Below, piece by piece: positions 1 through 11,050 of a stretch of DNA of 64,000 nucleotides (the first letter of the stretch is position 1; each line of letters opens with the position of its first letter). This DNA comes from Anolis sagrei (lineage: Eukaryota; Chordata; Lepidosauria; Squamata; Anolidae). A program made the translations under genes and the position numbers. The notes beneath the pieces were generated by a model, which ran no database searches, was not told the origin of the DNA, and worked only from the letters and a program-made list of their open reading frames with translations. The DNA lies in the NCBI RefSeq assembly GCF_037176765.1, contig NC_090025.1, forward strand, positions 91,285,006-91,349,005. Direction: 5' to 3'.

Positions 1-1343
1 ATGCAAGGGGAAGGTTACAGAGCCCCAACCCCCAGGAAACCCCCTCCAGACCCCTTCACCCTCTCCCTTTGGAAGAAATTGCTTGTTCCCCTACCATCCC
101 ATTCCCATTTCCCTTTACCCAATCTCCCTGACTCCTTCCTTCCCTTCCCAACCCCTCCATTTCCCTATTCCCTATTATGATATGTTTGCATTTATATGCC
201 CCTTCTAATTTTTTTTCCCTGCTCCTTGAGGAAATGCGCTAGGGAAATCCTTTGCTCTCCTCCTCTCCTGCCTTCTCCTGTGCCACCTTTTTCCTTCCTT
301 CAGATGGAAAAGGGAGGCATTGCTCATTCCCTTCTTCACCAAGCTACTACAAATCCCTTTCTTTCTAAAGCTGAATCTTCAGTGTCTGTTTAATTATAAT
401 AAACAGTGTTTCTCCTCACCAGGAGAGACCCTGCCACTGATGTGACTCAGCTGCCTTGCAAAAGCCTCTCTCTCTCTTTCACTGGAAGGGAGGGGGGAGG
501 GAGACGGGGAATAGCTTGTACAAAAGGTGACCCCTTTGTCCCCCCCCCTTTTGAAATCTAGGGGGAGAGAGGTCTGACCTGTGCTTGTTTTTTTCTTTCT
601 CCTTTTTTGTGGGAGAACCCCCAAATGTCCATTTTGGGGGGGGGGGTTGCCTGTACCTTTTTTCCTTTGTCTCCTGTTGGCCATGCTTCCCAGGATTTCC
701 AAAAAGATTTCCTCCTTCCTCCCTTTCCTCCCTTCCTTTGTTTGACCCCTTTTGTTCCCATTTCTCCCTTGGAACCTGGAAGAAAAAGGGGCTGGTCCAG
801 ATTTGTTATTTTCTCTCTCTCTCCTATTCTGGGAAATGCAAGCAAAGGGGGGGGGGGAAGGGGAGGAAGTTTCAGCCAAGACTTGTGTTCTCTGGCATGT
901 TTCTTTCTTCTGTGTAGATGGGGGGAGGGCACATCACTCCTTCCCTTTCTCTCCCATCTCTTCTCTAGAACTACAAATCCCCACCTCACCAGAGCACCCC
1001 ACTTACTTTCAAAAGCTAGATCACCCCCTTTTGCTTTCAACTTCTCTTTCTGACCACCTTTCCCTTGGCCTTGGGGGTTTCTCCTTCCCTCTTGCAAACA
1101 GAGGGAATTCTACCCCTCTCACATCTTCAATCTCCCCTTCTTTTCTGCGCAACTACAAAACCCATTTTTCAGGGGCAGTCACCAATGTCCCTGCCTTTCC
1201 TTTGTTTTCTCTTTACTCCCCAACTCCCCCTCTTTTTGCTTTCAAACCCCTCCTCCCTCTCTCCTCTTGCAAACAAAGGGAGGTGTAGGGGGGGGACCTT
1301 TTTTTTCCTGTTCCTGTTTCCTTTTGCCAAATAAAGTTTGCTG

Positions 1344-1381
<38 letters not shown>

Positions 1382-1620
1382 CTCCCCTCCCATCTTCTAA
1401 GAAGCCAGTATTCTGTGAATTCTTTCCTCTATCTCCCAGAGGAATCCTGCTGCTCCCTCTTACCTCCTTCTCCAAAAAACCTAAGGAAGGGATGTTCCAG
1501 AAGCATTCCCTCCTGACATTTCACCCACATCTATGGTTAAGTCTCTCTCACACACGCAGTCCCTCGGATGCTTTTTTTCTTCCTGGCCCTTCCTCCCTCC
1601 CCTTTCCCTGAGCGCATGTA
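1..1620. repeat. Polypyrimidine-rich, strand-asymmetric region
   Basis: The plus strand is overwhelmingly C and T for about 1.6 kb, with a (CT)n run near 1348-1376 and several G or C homopolymers. Short modules recur in degenerate form: CTCTTGCAAACAAAGGGAG near 1264-1282 has a close partner near 1091-1107, and ACTACAAATCCC-like words recur near 347, 970 and 1151. The long open frames in this stretch are low-complexity artefacts on both strands. An AATAAAGTTTGCTGGG word at about 1331 resembles AATAAACTTTGCTGGG at about 3013, so the region could belong to the same fossil LTR element as 1630-3050. No gene is seen. Confidence 0.5.
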
Positions 1621-1629
1621 TGTGTATGT

Positions 1630-3050
1630 CTAAATTATCCCATTAACTGCCTTAAATATGAGGGGGGGGCGTCGAGGTCCAGGGGTCCCCTCTGCACAGT
1701 GAAGAGGCCCAGGTCGAACTGTGGGACCCATAATCCACTCCTGCCGCTGAGGACAACTACCTGGGTGAGGCGAACAATGGGAGGTCTGTGGACTTTCCTG
1801 TGTGGAACCCAGATGGCACAGGAGGATCCCACAGAGAGCAGGACTAGACCCCATGCCGCCCAGAAGAGACAGCCCCTCCTAGAGGCTGATCTGAGCCCCC
1901 ACGGGGGAATGCCATCGCAGGAGGAGCAACCAGGATCCCACAGCAACTGCCATGAAGGAAGGAGGCCCTGCCCGTTCCAGAGGCTGTGCAGAGGAGTGGC
2001 CCAAAAGGAGACCACTGACGTCCCCACTAGGTATGAGAGTTTTTTTTTCCCTTTTGTTTCCCCACTAACTACCCTTGGGCTGGGAAGGGGGGGTGGGAGG
2101 GGGCTGTAAACCTTCTTTCTGACTGTCCTAGACTCTACCCCTGAGTCTCTGTGATGATGGAGAGCCGGACCTGTCTGCGGTCACCAGGAGGCGCCACGCC
2201 AGAAGGAGTAGCCAGACTGTGCCCCATCTTCTCCCTCCCCCAAGCGCCAAGGGAGGAGCCAGCGCCCCCAGGAGGCCTGAGGACCACTGCCAGATGGGAG
2301 AATTCCACCGTGTGCTGTCCTTCTTCATTGGGAACTCACTCGGGACTCCTGAATGCTCCATGCTGGCTGCCATCACAGACTCCATCATCCCCTGCCTCCA
2401 CCGTCTTCGCCTTCTTACTTCAGTCTTTTTTTTTCCTCCAACCCAAAGGACATTCTGCCACTGGTCTCCCCCATCCGGCTGGGTCCTGCTGTTGTTGCTT
2501 GAGTTGGGCCCCGAAATAATCAACAGAATACAATCTAATCAGTCTAGAAAGAGGCCCTGGGTGCTTGGGGGGGAATTGTCGAGGCTTGAGGAAATGAGTG
2601 TAACCATTTCCCAGCCTCGAAGGGAGGATTTGATGCAGAGCATCCCCCCCCCAAGCATTTGTAGTTCGCCAAGGGCCAGACAATGGATTCTGCCGCTTCC
2701 TGACCCAGCACACATAACTGGGTTCCTGTTTCCTCTCTGTGAATTCTCTGGCTTGTGCACTGGACCCTGGCCCAAAGATCAGGGAAATGTAGTTCTCCAA
2801 AGGACATTGCCCCACTCTCCACCATTTGCGGACTCTTTGCGGATCTTTCTGCCTTCTCTGATTGACTTGGTGCCCTAGCGCCACGGACTTCTTCTATGAA
2901 CTCCAAACCAGCCGCTTGAGAAGCATGGCCCCCGCTTGTGGGTGCATGCCCTTGTTGCAAAGGATCATACCTCAGGAACTCTGCCTTTATTAATTGCTGT
3001 GGGGTTTCCTAATAAACTTTGCTGGGATGGGGATCTTTCCTATGAAAACT
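1630..3050 (+). mobile_element. Possible fossil LTR-retroelement remnant
   Basis: At 2567-2576 a purine-rich tract ending GGGGGGGAAT is followed directly by TGTCGAGG, the arrangement of a polypurine tract next to a 3' LTR. The following 470 bases end with a polyadenylation-type AATAAA at about 3013. The preceding 900 bases are GC-rich, not obviously repetitive, and encode nothing recognised. The reading as an old, broken LTR element is an inference; unique promoter-like sequence is the alternative. Confidence 0.3.
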
Positions 3051-3059
3051 ATGCATTAT

Positions 3060-4035
3060 GATGGACTGAAAAGAATGTATGTATGGAGTATGTGTAATAT
3101 GAAATGAAATAAGATGTATCTTCGCCTCCCCCCTCCCTTTGTTTTTCCCCTCTTGAACTTTACCCTATAAAAGAGTATGCGACCAGGAGATTACAGTTAA
3201 GGAAATTCAATTTCCTTGGAAGGAACTCCATCCATATTGACATTGCATGGAAAATACTGGCAAATCTGTGGCTTTGTTTTTCAGAGTTCAGACAAACAAA
3301 AGCCAGAGATTTGATCAGCCAGAAGCCGGAAAACCAGACTGATTGCATCAATCACGGTGTTTGTGCATGCTCCCTTGTGACAAAGGCCCCCTTTGCCCCA
3401 AGGTTGAAGATCCAGACACCACCCATAGTCACCCTTTTGGCCTATACACATCCTTTTATCGGGACCCAGGAAATCCCTTGTTCCCCCATCCGCCTCCCTG
3501 CCGTGAAGAGACAAAAGGTGTTCCATCAGCTGGCAGACTCCTCCCAGGCATTCCGCCCCTCTGCGCTGTCAAACTAGAGCCCGCCTCCTGGCCGCTGATT
3601 GGACAATCTCTGGAGGCGCTCCGAGGGCTCTGATTGGCCCTCTGGAGGCAACAGCGGCCGGCAATTGGAGGGAGGGTGGGACCAGCGGCCAAGCCTCCTC
3701 CCAGCTGTTCCAGAGCCGGCCAACCAGGACAGAGGGGACTGACAGGAGGCGGGCGGGAGATTCAAGCCAGGATTCCTTTGTTCTGTCTGTATAAATATGC
3801 CTGAAAATCACTGTACTGTATGCTTACTTGAGGATTCATCCCTGTAACGCATCCTTTTCAGCTGAATCGCAAAATAAACGCTTCGGTCGCAGATCTCCTC
3901 TTCAGCCTTGGTGCGATTGATTTTCAACGTTTTTGCGTCTTTTTGAATTGGCCTCCGCTGGTCGCTTGCCAAGGTCAGAACCCCATTTGCGGTTCTTTGG
4001 GTCTCCCCTCGCTGGGAGAACCCCCCAAAAGAGCT
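3060..4035 (+). mobile_element. Fossil LTR (probably solo), retrovirus-like family
   Basis: The block has the order of an LTR: a U3-like part with several CCAAT/ATTGG boxes (about 3595-3725), a TATAAATA box at about 3790, and AATAAA at about 3873 followed by about 160 bases of U5-like sequence. The word GCATCCTTTTCAGCTGAATC near 3849 recurs at about 57454 in the second copy of the family. No internal coding region is attached. The left boundary is approximate and the right end abuts a LINE tail. It is an old fossil. Confidence 0.5.
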
Positions 4036-4660
4036 CGATATCATTATCAGGAATCATTGTATTACAATTCTAACAGAGCAAAACAAACACACAGATTAAA
4101 AAGGAAAAGGAAAAAAAAACCACACAGATTTTGCAGATTTGGTATTTGGTTAAATGTCCTTTGACCAGTATCTGGCCACTTGGAATGCCTCTGGGTGTTG
4201 CCGCAAGGAGGTCCTCCATTGTGCATGTGGCAGGGCTCAGGGTGCATTGCAGCAGGTGGTCAGTGGTTTGTTCTTCTCCGCACTCGCATGCCGAGGATTC
4301 TACCCTGTAGCCCCATTTCTTAAGATTGGCTCTGCATCTCGTGGTGCCAGAGCGCAGTCTGTTCAGCGCCTTCCAAGTCGCCCAGTCTTCTGAGTGCCCA
4401 GGGGGGAGTCTCTCATCTGGTATCACCCATGAATTGAGGTGCTGGGTTTGAGCCTGCCACTTTTGGACTCTCGCTTGCTGGGGTGTTCCAGCGAGTGTCT
4501 CTGTAGATCTAAGAAAACTATGTCTTGATTTAAGCCATTGACGTGCTGGCTGATACCCAAACAGGGGATGAGCTGGAGATGTCTCTGCCTTGGTCCTTTC
4601 ACTATTGGCTGCTACTTCCCGGCGGATGTCAGGTGACCAGAGACGACTTGCTACTCTCAT
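4036..4660 (-). mobile_element. LINE fragment, C-terminal CCHC-like region (clade unassigned)
   Basis: The minus strand encodes the tail of a non-LTR retrotransposon polyprotein, including PPGHSEDWATWKALNRLRSG and the zinc-knuckle-like CECGEEQTTDHLLQC. The same protein segment recurs at 17151-17421 and 58340-58510, so it is a family. The degenerate 3' tail runs to about 4036 and aligns with the CTCCTGACACGATAAATAAA tail of the other copies. The clade was not decided from motifs alone. Confidence 0.7.
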
Positions 4661-4960
4661 GAATTGTAATGTAAATATCTGATATGCAGGATGTATTTTC
4701 ATTCACTGGACCAAATTTGGCACAGATACCCAATGAGCCCAAATTTGAATACTGGTAGAGTTGGGAAGGGAACTGATTTTGTTATTTGGGAGTTGTAATT
4801 GCTGGGATTTATAGTTCACCTACAATCAAAGAACATTCTAAACTCTACCAACCACAGAACTGAACCAAACCTGTCACACAGAAATCCCATGACCAAGAGA
4901 AAATACTGGAAGGGTTTGGTGGGCATTTTGGCGAATTTTCAAATTTGTTATTAAAAACAT
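4640..4960 (+). mobile_element. Truncated copy of the shared hAT/Helitron interior module
   Basis: The sequence from AATGTAAATATCTGATATGC onward matches the interior of the 750-bp hAT-type elements at 11051, 34081 and 39761. It includes the characteristic GGGAGTTGTAATTGCTGGGA and TCACCTACAATCAAAGA words. The left part is cut by the LINE copy next to it and no terminal inverted repeat is left. Confidence 0.6.
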
Positions 4961-6115
4961 TTTTTAATAATAAAGAAAATCTGTTCCTGATTTAAAAGTG
5001 TTATTTCCTGTTTCATTGGGTGATCTTTACTTTGAAAGTAGTTGTTCTACTCCAGAAACTTTGTTTGTGTGGCACAAACTGTGTTAAATTGGTGGAGAAC
5101 AGAAATCATAGTACAAACCCTATCAAGGGACATCTAGACTGACCCCCTTCTTCTCGGCAGAAAGGCACCATACAAACTCTCCTGACATCCATTTGCTTCC
5201 TCTACTTAGTTGGATGGGACCCTCAAGACATATTCACCCGTTTATTCCTATTTGCAGATGCCATCAATCATTTTATTTTATCATTACTTACTGACGTAAA
5301 GGGCTGGCTAGCTGTGGCTGCCTACCCAATGCCTTGTTCATGGCAATCAGGCCAAAGTGAAATGATTGGTTTTTAAGCAGTTTATGTTCTCTTGGCTTTG
5401 CAAAAGTTGCTTATTGCTTTGCTGCCTTCTTTCAACACCTTTGTAAATTCAATCAGTTTATTTTATATTTAGATGAAGACTGCTACAGATAGCTATAGGG
5501 GTCCCTCAGCCATTTTGGCTAATGAGCAGCCAGGCAATGTGGGAAATGTAGTTTAACAGCAGGGCCTATTGCAATCTCTACCACTGGGGGCCTGGCCTTC
5601 ACAAACTACAACAATGGCTGTGCTTGGCCACAGCCACCTCATCCCTCCCTTGCATCGCCGGGGGAGGGAAAGCATGAAATTTTAAAACTTTTTAGGCTTT
5701 ACCAAAGTTGCTTAGTGGTTGTGAAAATTAAAATAACCTTGGGAGACATCCGAACATAATGGAATATTTCAAAAAAAAAAAGGAAAGTGGTTCAAATTCA
5801 GATCTCACCCCCACCTTTCCTGCATGGTTCAAAACTGCTTCAAAAGTCAAAATTCGGAAGTTTTTAATGACTTTCAGGCTCTTCCTAATGAACCTATCCA
5901 ACCCTAATATTTATATTTCCAATATATGTAATGTCTTTATGCTTGTGCGTAAACAGTATTTCTTGATGTTTCTTTGACAGTGTTGACGTAGAAATTGTCT
6001 GGTTTGCCTACTCTGGAACATGCAACATACCATTGTCCTTCTTTAGGGGTCCCTTTCAAATCTATGATACTATATCTCTCTGTGTGTGAATCATATCTAT
6101 CTATCTATATCTATG
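4961..6115. other. Gene-less stretch, nothing recognised
   Basis: This is mostly AT-rich single-copy-looking sequence without a convincing coding frame, RNA gene or repeat boundary. The GC-richer part at about 5490-5660 has no feature I can name. Confidence 0.4.
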
Positions 6116-6123
6116 GCTGGATG

Positions 6124-6443
6124 CAGGCATGTAGCCAGGGGGGGGAGGGCTCGGGGGGCTTCAGCCCCCCCCCGAAATTTTCATGGTGGTTCGCGAAAAG
6201 GCCTTATTGGTGCATTATTTAAACTGTTATGTTTATTCATATCATGATCTGATCACCATACTCAATATATCCCATATGCATGGGGGTATTGGGGTAATGA
6301 TACAAAAGGTTTGCTAGGCTAGACCCTCTTTCTCTCAGACTCAGCCCCCCCCCCCGAAACTCAGCCCCCCCCGAAACCCCCCCTGAAAAAAAATTCAGCC
6401 CCCCCCCCCCCCCCCCCGAAACGAAATCCTGGCTACGGGCCTG
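6124..6443. mobile_element. Non-autonomous hAT element with 8-bp target duplication
   Basis: The ends are inverted repeats, CAGGCATGTAGCCAGG on the left and CCTGGCTACGGGCCTG on the right. The 8-bp sequence GCTGGATG flanks both ends (6116-6123 and 6444-6451), the target duplication length typical of hAT transposases. The interior holds long poly-C tracts (the longest near 6399-6417). A partial copy with the same right end sits at 63780-63848. Confidence 0.85.
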
Positions 6444-6515
6444 GCTGGATGGCTCTCTGTCAGGAGAGGTTGATTACGTTTTCTTGCCCTGGTGAAGGGA
6501 GTTGGACTGGATGGC

Positions 6516-7059
6516 CTTAAGTATTTTCTGTTGAGGTTCTGTGTGGGAAGTTTGCCCCAGTTCTGTCATTCGTGGGGTTCATTCAGAATGGTCTTTGATT
6601 ATAGGTGAACTATAAATCCCAGTAACTACAAGTCCCAAATGTCAAGGTCTATTTCCCCCAAACTCCATCTGTGTTCGTATTTGGGCATATGGAATATTTG
6701 TTCCAAGTTTGGTCCGGATCCTTCATTGTTTGAGTCCACAGTGCTCTCTGGATGTAGGTGAACTACAAATCCCAAACTCAAGGTGAATGCCCACCAAACG
6801 CTGCTAGTATTTTCTGTTGGTCATGGGAGGTCTGTGTGCCAAGTTTGGCTCAATGCCATCGTTCAGAATGCTCTTTGATTATAGGTGAACTGTAAATCCC
6901 AGCAACTACAACTCCCAAATGACAAAATCATAATTTTTTGAATGATGGTCACTCCTTGTGTAGTGAGATGTTTTGTTGCCAAATTTGGTGTGATTTCGTT
7001 AATTGGCTCTTTTGTTTTTAAGGTACTCATTATGCACAGAGCATTTTTATATATATAGA
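6516..7059 (-). mobile_element. Helitron 5' part carrying the shared interior module
   Basis: Read on the minus strand, an A is followed by TCTATATATATAAAAATG at 7059, the 5' terminus seen in the Helitron at 9658. The following sequence is the GGGAGTTGTAGTTGCTGGGA module that the 750-bp hAT-type elements also carry. No CTAG end with hairpin was found on the other side, and a CR1 tail fragment abuts at about 6470-6515, so the 3' end seems lost. Confidence 0.6.
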
Positions 7060-7990
7060 TGTGGACCTGTGGAATGAAGCAAGCAAGACGGCTTGCTTAA
7101 GTGAACCTAAACAAAGGCTTCTTCCTAAATGTATCATTCCAGAAGTTGAGTGTGACGTCTGTAGCAACAAAAGATGCTGGCCACAGGTGCAAGTGAAATG
7201 TCAGGAAATAATGCTACTGGAATATGGCCTTACCGCCCGAAAAACTCAAAGCGATTCCAGCCATGAAAGCCTCCAGAAACATAATTGTCTTCGTTTTTGA
7301 AGAAAAATATTCTTGATATAGTAGGTCAGTTGTAAAGAGTGCTTTAAACGGGTTTTTAACAAGACCACGAACAGAACATTCATCGTTTGTTAAGCTGTTG
7401 TATATCTCATGTGCCTGACCACGAGCCTTCATCTCATAAGTTTGTTCCCTTCTTCCTGCTCATGCTCTAGGGGTTGCCAATAAGAATAAGGGTGAGCTCT
7501 TGGGAAAACCTGAGGCCATACAACAGCACTACACAGGTGTACTGTTTGAGGCAGCATGTTATTTCGTTTCAGTGGGCTAAGGCAGCTGAATAGAAATCAC
7601 AAGATGTTTATCATGTGTTGATCCTGTCTTGCCTCATAGTGGCATTTTTGTTTAATCATATGTATTGCTGCTCTTACACAATTAGGAAACTAATTGTGTT
7701 GGGTTTTTTTGTTAAGTCTTTTTACATAAACATGGGCTTCTGGGCTACATCCTTAAGTGAAACATTTCTCCATATAATAAAGACCCTCCACCCTAAAACA
7801 TAGATAATTTGGGAGGTTGACAAAAATGATGTATGGGTTTAGTTGTCTCTTAATATTCTATGTTATGTTTTCTGTTCTTACTATCCATTATTTTGATGTA
7901 TTAGTACCCATTTTTTAAAAATTGAATGTTTGCCTTTTTTAAATATGTAGAGGGCAGTCTAGAAATAAAGTTGTATTATTATTATTATTA
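7060..7990. other. Gene-less stretch ending in a (TTA)n run
   Basis: No coding frame or RNA gene is convincing here. The stretch ends in a short ATT/TTA microsatellite at about 7974-7990, which is the target of the Helitron that follows. Confidence 0.4.
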
Positions 7991-8694
7991 CTAGCTGTGC
8001 CCTGCCACACGTTGCTGTGGCCTATAGTAAAACTTATCAAAGTTGAGGTAGATATCTGGACTATTATGAAAGAGAGGTACCTACCTATTCCTTCCCCCTT
8101 TCTCTCCTTTCTTCCTTCTCTACCTCTTTTTTTCTTTCCTTCTTTCACTACTTGGTTTCATCCTTCTCTTTCCTTCATTCCCTCCCCCTTTCTTCCTTTG
8201 CCTTTCTTCCCTCCCTGTTTGCTTCCTTCTTTCTCTTTTTATTTCCTTTTATTTCACCACCATCATAACAATAACAATAATGCAATGCATTGCCTCTGGG
8301 ACCTGACACCTCTCCCATTCCCCCTAAAAGGGTCTCATAGGAATAATAGCATCATAATAATCATAGAAATAACAACCTTTACCCGCCACGCGTTGCTGTG
8401 GCCAACCTTCCCTCTTTCTCTCCTTCTTTCCCTCCTTCCTTCCTTCCCTCCCATCTTTCCTTCTCCTCTTCCTTCTCTATCTCTTTCCTTCCTTCCCCCT
8501 TTTTCTTTCTCTTCTGGTCTCTTTTCTTCCTTCTCTCTTTCCTTCTTTCCTTCCCTCCCTCTTTCTCTACATCTTCCCCCTTCCTTCACTCCCTCTTTCC
8601 TTCCTTCATTTCCTTTTTTCTTTCCTTCTCTTCTTCTTTCCTTCCCCCTTTTTCTTTCTCTTCTGGTCTCTTTTCTTCCTTCTCTCTTTCCTTC

Positions 8695-9120
8695 TGTGTG
8701 TGTGCGGCGGCGGGGGGTGTGATGGAGGGTGGGGTTGCGTGTGTGTGTGCGGCGGCGGGGGGAGTGATGGAGCGTGGGGTTGTGTATGTGTGTGCGGCGG
8801 CGGGGGGAGTGATAGAGAGTGGGGTTGCGTGTGTGTGTGCGGCGGCGGGGGGAGTGATGGAGCGTGGGGTTGTGTATGTGTGTGCGGCGGCGGGGAGTGT
8901 GATGGAGCGTGGGGTTGCGTGTGTGTGTGCGGCGGCAGGGGAGTGATGGAGCGTGGGGTTGTGTGTGTGTGTGCAGCGGCGGGGGGAGTGATGGAGCGTG
9001 GGGTTGCATGTGTGTGTGCGGCAGCGAAGGGAGTGGGGTTGCGCGTGTGTGTGTGGCGGTGGGGGGAGTGATGGAGCGTGGGGTTGTGTGTGTGTGTGCG
9101 GCAGGGGGTGTGTGTGTGCG
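8695..9120 (+). repeat. 45-bp GC-rich minisatellite, about nine units
   Basis: Units read roughly TGTGTGTGCGGCGGCGGGG followed by GAGTGATGGAGCGTGGGGTT. Because 45 is divisible by three, every frame stays open, which makes long false proteins on both strands. The G-rich strand has several runs of four to six G per unit. Confidence 0.85.
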
Positions 9121-9236
9121 GGAAGCAGCGCGGTGGGGCTTGGAGTGGGCATGGCTTCCGCAGAGGGAACGTTGGCCAGAAGACTGTGTGCGCGCACCAG
9201 GGAACTTGCTGCTGGGCACCAATGCGCATGCTCAGT

Positions 9237-9617
9237 TGTTTTGCCGTTTTGTGAGTGTGTTGTTGTGTTGTTTTTTATTTTGAGTAGATATGTTTGTACC
9301 TTGTGAGTTGTATTATGGGCATGGGAATTTTGGTTAAGTTTCGTTGGGTTTTTTGAGTTTTGTTGTTTTGCTGTTTTGTGAGTGTGTTGTTGTGTTGTTT
9401 TTCATTTTGAGTAGATATGTTTGTACCTTGTGGGTTGTGTTATGGGCATGGCAATTTTGGTTAAGTTTCGTTGGGTTTTTAGAGTTTTGTTGTTTTGCCG
9501 TTTTGTGAGTGTGTTGTTGTGTTGTTTTTCATTTTGAGTAGATATGTTTGTACCTTGTGTGTTGTGTTATGGGCATGGCAATTTTGGTACAGTTTCGTTG
9601 GGGGGTTGTGGAGTTTT
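9237..9617 (+). repeat. 127-bp tandem repeat, three units
   Basis: Three successive units each contain TTTTGAGTAGATATGTTTGT and end in GTTGGGTTTTT-like sequence. They are T/G-rich on the plus strand and differ by only a few bases each. They lie inside the Helitron at its 5' side. Confidence 0.85.
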
Positions 9618-9659
9618 GCTGTCCGGTTGAACCAACCTAACAGATTTATATATATAGAT

Positions 9660-10670
9660 TATTGACACAAAAGCACAGTATGTCACAGCAAACGAGATCT
9701 ATATGCTGAATTTCGTATCACAAAATCACAAGTCGAACACTTCCCAAGCGTCTAGGACTGTCTGATGTATTTTTGAATGATATACACAGAAACAAGTAAG
9801 GTGGCCTTTTGCAGTTGACAGATCGTGATTTTGTTGATGTTTATTGTTTCCAAATGCCGGCTGAGATCTTTTGGCACGGCACCCAGTGCGCCAATGACCA
9901 CTGGGACCACCTGTACTGGTTTATGCCAGAGCCTTTGCAGTTCGATTTTGAGGTCTTGATAGCGGCTGAGTTTTTCCTGTTGTTTTTCCTCAATGCGACT
10001 GTCACCCGGTATGGCGACATCAATAATCCAGACTTTTTTCTTTTCCACAATCGTGATGTCTGGTGTATTGTGTTCCAAAACTTTGTCAGTCTGGATTCGA
10101 AAGTCCCACAGTATTTTTGCATGTTCATTTTCCACGACCTTTGTGGGTTTATGATCCCACCAAATCTTTACTGCTGGCAGGTGGTACTTGTGACGTAAGT
10201 TCCAGTGAATCATCTCGGCCACAGAGTTGTGTCTTTGTTTGTAGTCCGTCTGTGTGATTTTCTTGCAACAGCTGAGGATATGATCCATGGTTTCATCAGC
10301 TTCCTTGCACAGTCTGCATTTTGGGTCATCCGCTGATTTTTCAATCCTGGCCTTAATCGCATTTGTTCTGATGGCTTGACCTGGGCTTCAAGAATCAGGC
10401 CTTCTGTCTCCTTCTTCAGGGTTCCATTCATGAGCCATAACCAGGTCTTCTCCTTGTCAACTTTTCCTTCAAACTTCTCAAGGAACTGCCTATGTGAGGC
10501 TTTGTTGTACCAGCTGTCAGCTCTGGTTTGGAGCAGTTTTCTTGTACTGAATCTTTGCTGTGCTTTGAGAAGTTTCCGATTATTGACTTCAATTAAAGCA
10601 GGTTCTTGGCTTTCCTTGACATATTCTGCCAGGGCGTATTTTTCTTTTTCAACTGCTTGTTTGACTTCTA
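9660..10670 (-). mobile_element. R4-type LINE, 3' half
   Basis: This is the C-terminal half of a non-LTR retrotransposon with a restriction-like endonuclease. The most intact frame is listed separately at 9752-10288. Sequence further left on the minus strand (10300-10670) encodes KTWLWLMNGTLKKETEGLI and a degenerate cysteine-rich segment, in broken frames. A TTA-type microsatellite at about 10671-10720 borders it. Confidence 0.75.
9752..10288 (-). CDS. R4-type LINE restriction-like endonuclease domain (fragment)
   Basis: The 178-residue frame opens with MDHILSCCKK, the second half of a CCHC-type zinc motif. It then has the PD-(D/E)XK-like core of the R2/R4 superfamily: NTPDITIVEKKKVWIIDVA, followed by PGDSRIEEKQQEK and YQDLK. 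It ends with the conserved PVVIGALGAVPKDL block and a C-terminal stretch that stops at 9752. In intact elements this domain nicks target DNA for target-primed reverse transcription. The RT domain is missing upstream, so this is a 5'-truncated relic with no expected host function. I assign R4 rather than R2 because R4-like copies are known from lizards; that is knowledge, not a computed tree. Confidence 0.75.
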   Translation of the reverse strand: MDHILSCCKKITQTDYKQRHNSVAEMIHWNLRHKYHLPAVKIWWDHKPTKVVENEHAKILWDFRIQTDKVLEHNTPDITIVEKKKVWIIDVAIPGDSRIEEKQQEKLSRYQDLKIELQRLWHKPVQVVPVVIGALGAVPKDLSRHLETININKITICQLQKATLLVSVYIIQKYIRQS

Positions 10671-11050
10671 AAATTATTATTATTACTATTACTATTACTA
10701 CTACTACTATTATTATTATTTATCATCCAATGTTCAAACCACAGCCCTACCACAGGTCACATTTGCCCTTCCTTGTACCTAATACACAGCACACTCAAAA
10801 CAAAACCAATCAGTTTGATCCATTAACAGTTCTATATCCAGGACACCAGCAAAACAGTGCTTGGGAACCATTTTTATTGGCACCAACAGGGCGTGGGTCC
10901 ATAGTACAAATCAAGTATCTGCTCACTTTTCCCCCAAACCCACCCAAAGGGTAGTTTCATATTTGGTGGGCTGAGCCCCCAGTGAACTGCTTTAACAGTT
11001 GTGGTGTATACTAAGTACACAAGGATTGCTGGTGATAGTATATTATAGAA

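Larger units (their letters stand above)
7991..9658 (-). mobile_element. Non-autonomous Helitron with internal satellite expansions
   Basis: On the minus strand the element starts with TCTATATATATAAATCTG at 9658, preceded by A, and ends with CTAG at 7994-7991, followed by T. Just inside the 3' end is a GCCAC...GTGGC hairpin and a 9-nt spacer, the expected Helitron 3' structure. The interior holds a polypyrimidine tract (about 8080-8695), a 45-bp minisatellite (8695-9120) and a 127-bp triplet repeat (9237-9617). A second copy of the hairpin motif near 8381-8402 suggests an internal or nested end. There is no Rep/helicase coding sequence. Confidence 0.8.

Noticed and set aside
394-1611. Several overlapping open frames of 70-180 codons on both strands
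   Set aside because: They are low-complexity products of a pyrimidine-rich tract with no domain or splice structure.
8335-9229. Long His/Thr/Pro-rich or Gly/Val/Cys-rich open frames
   Set aside because: They are read-through of a 45-bp minisatellite whose unit is a multiple of three; all frames stay open.
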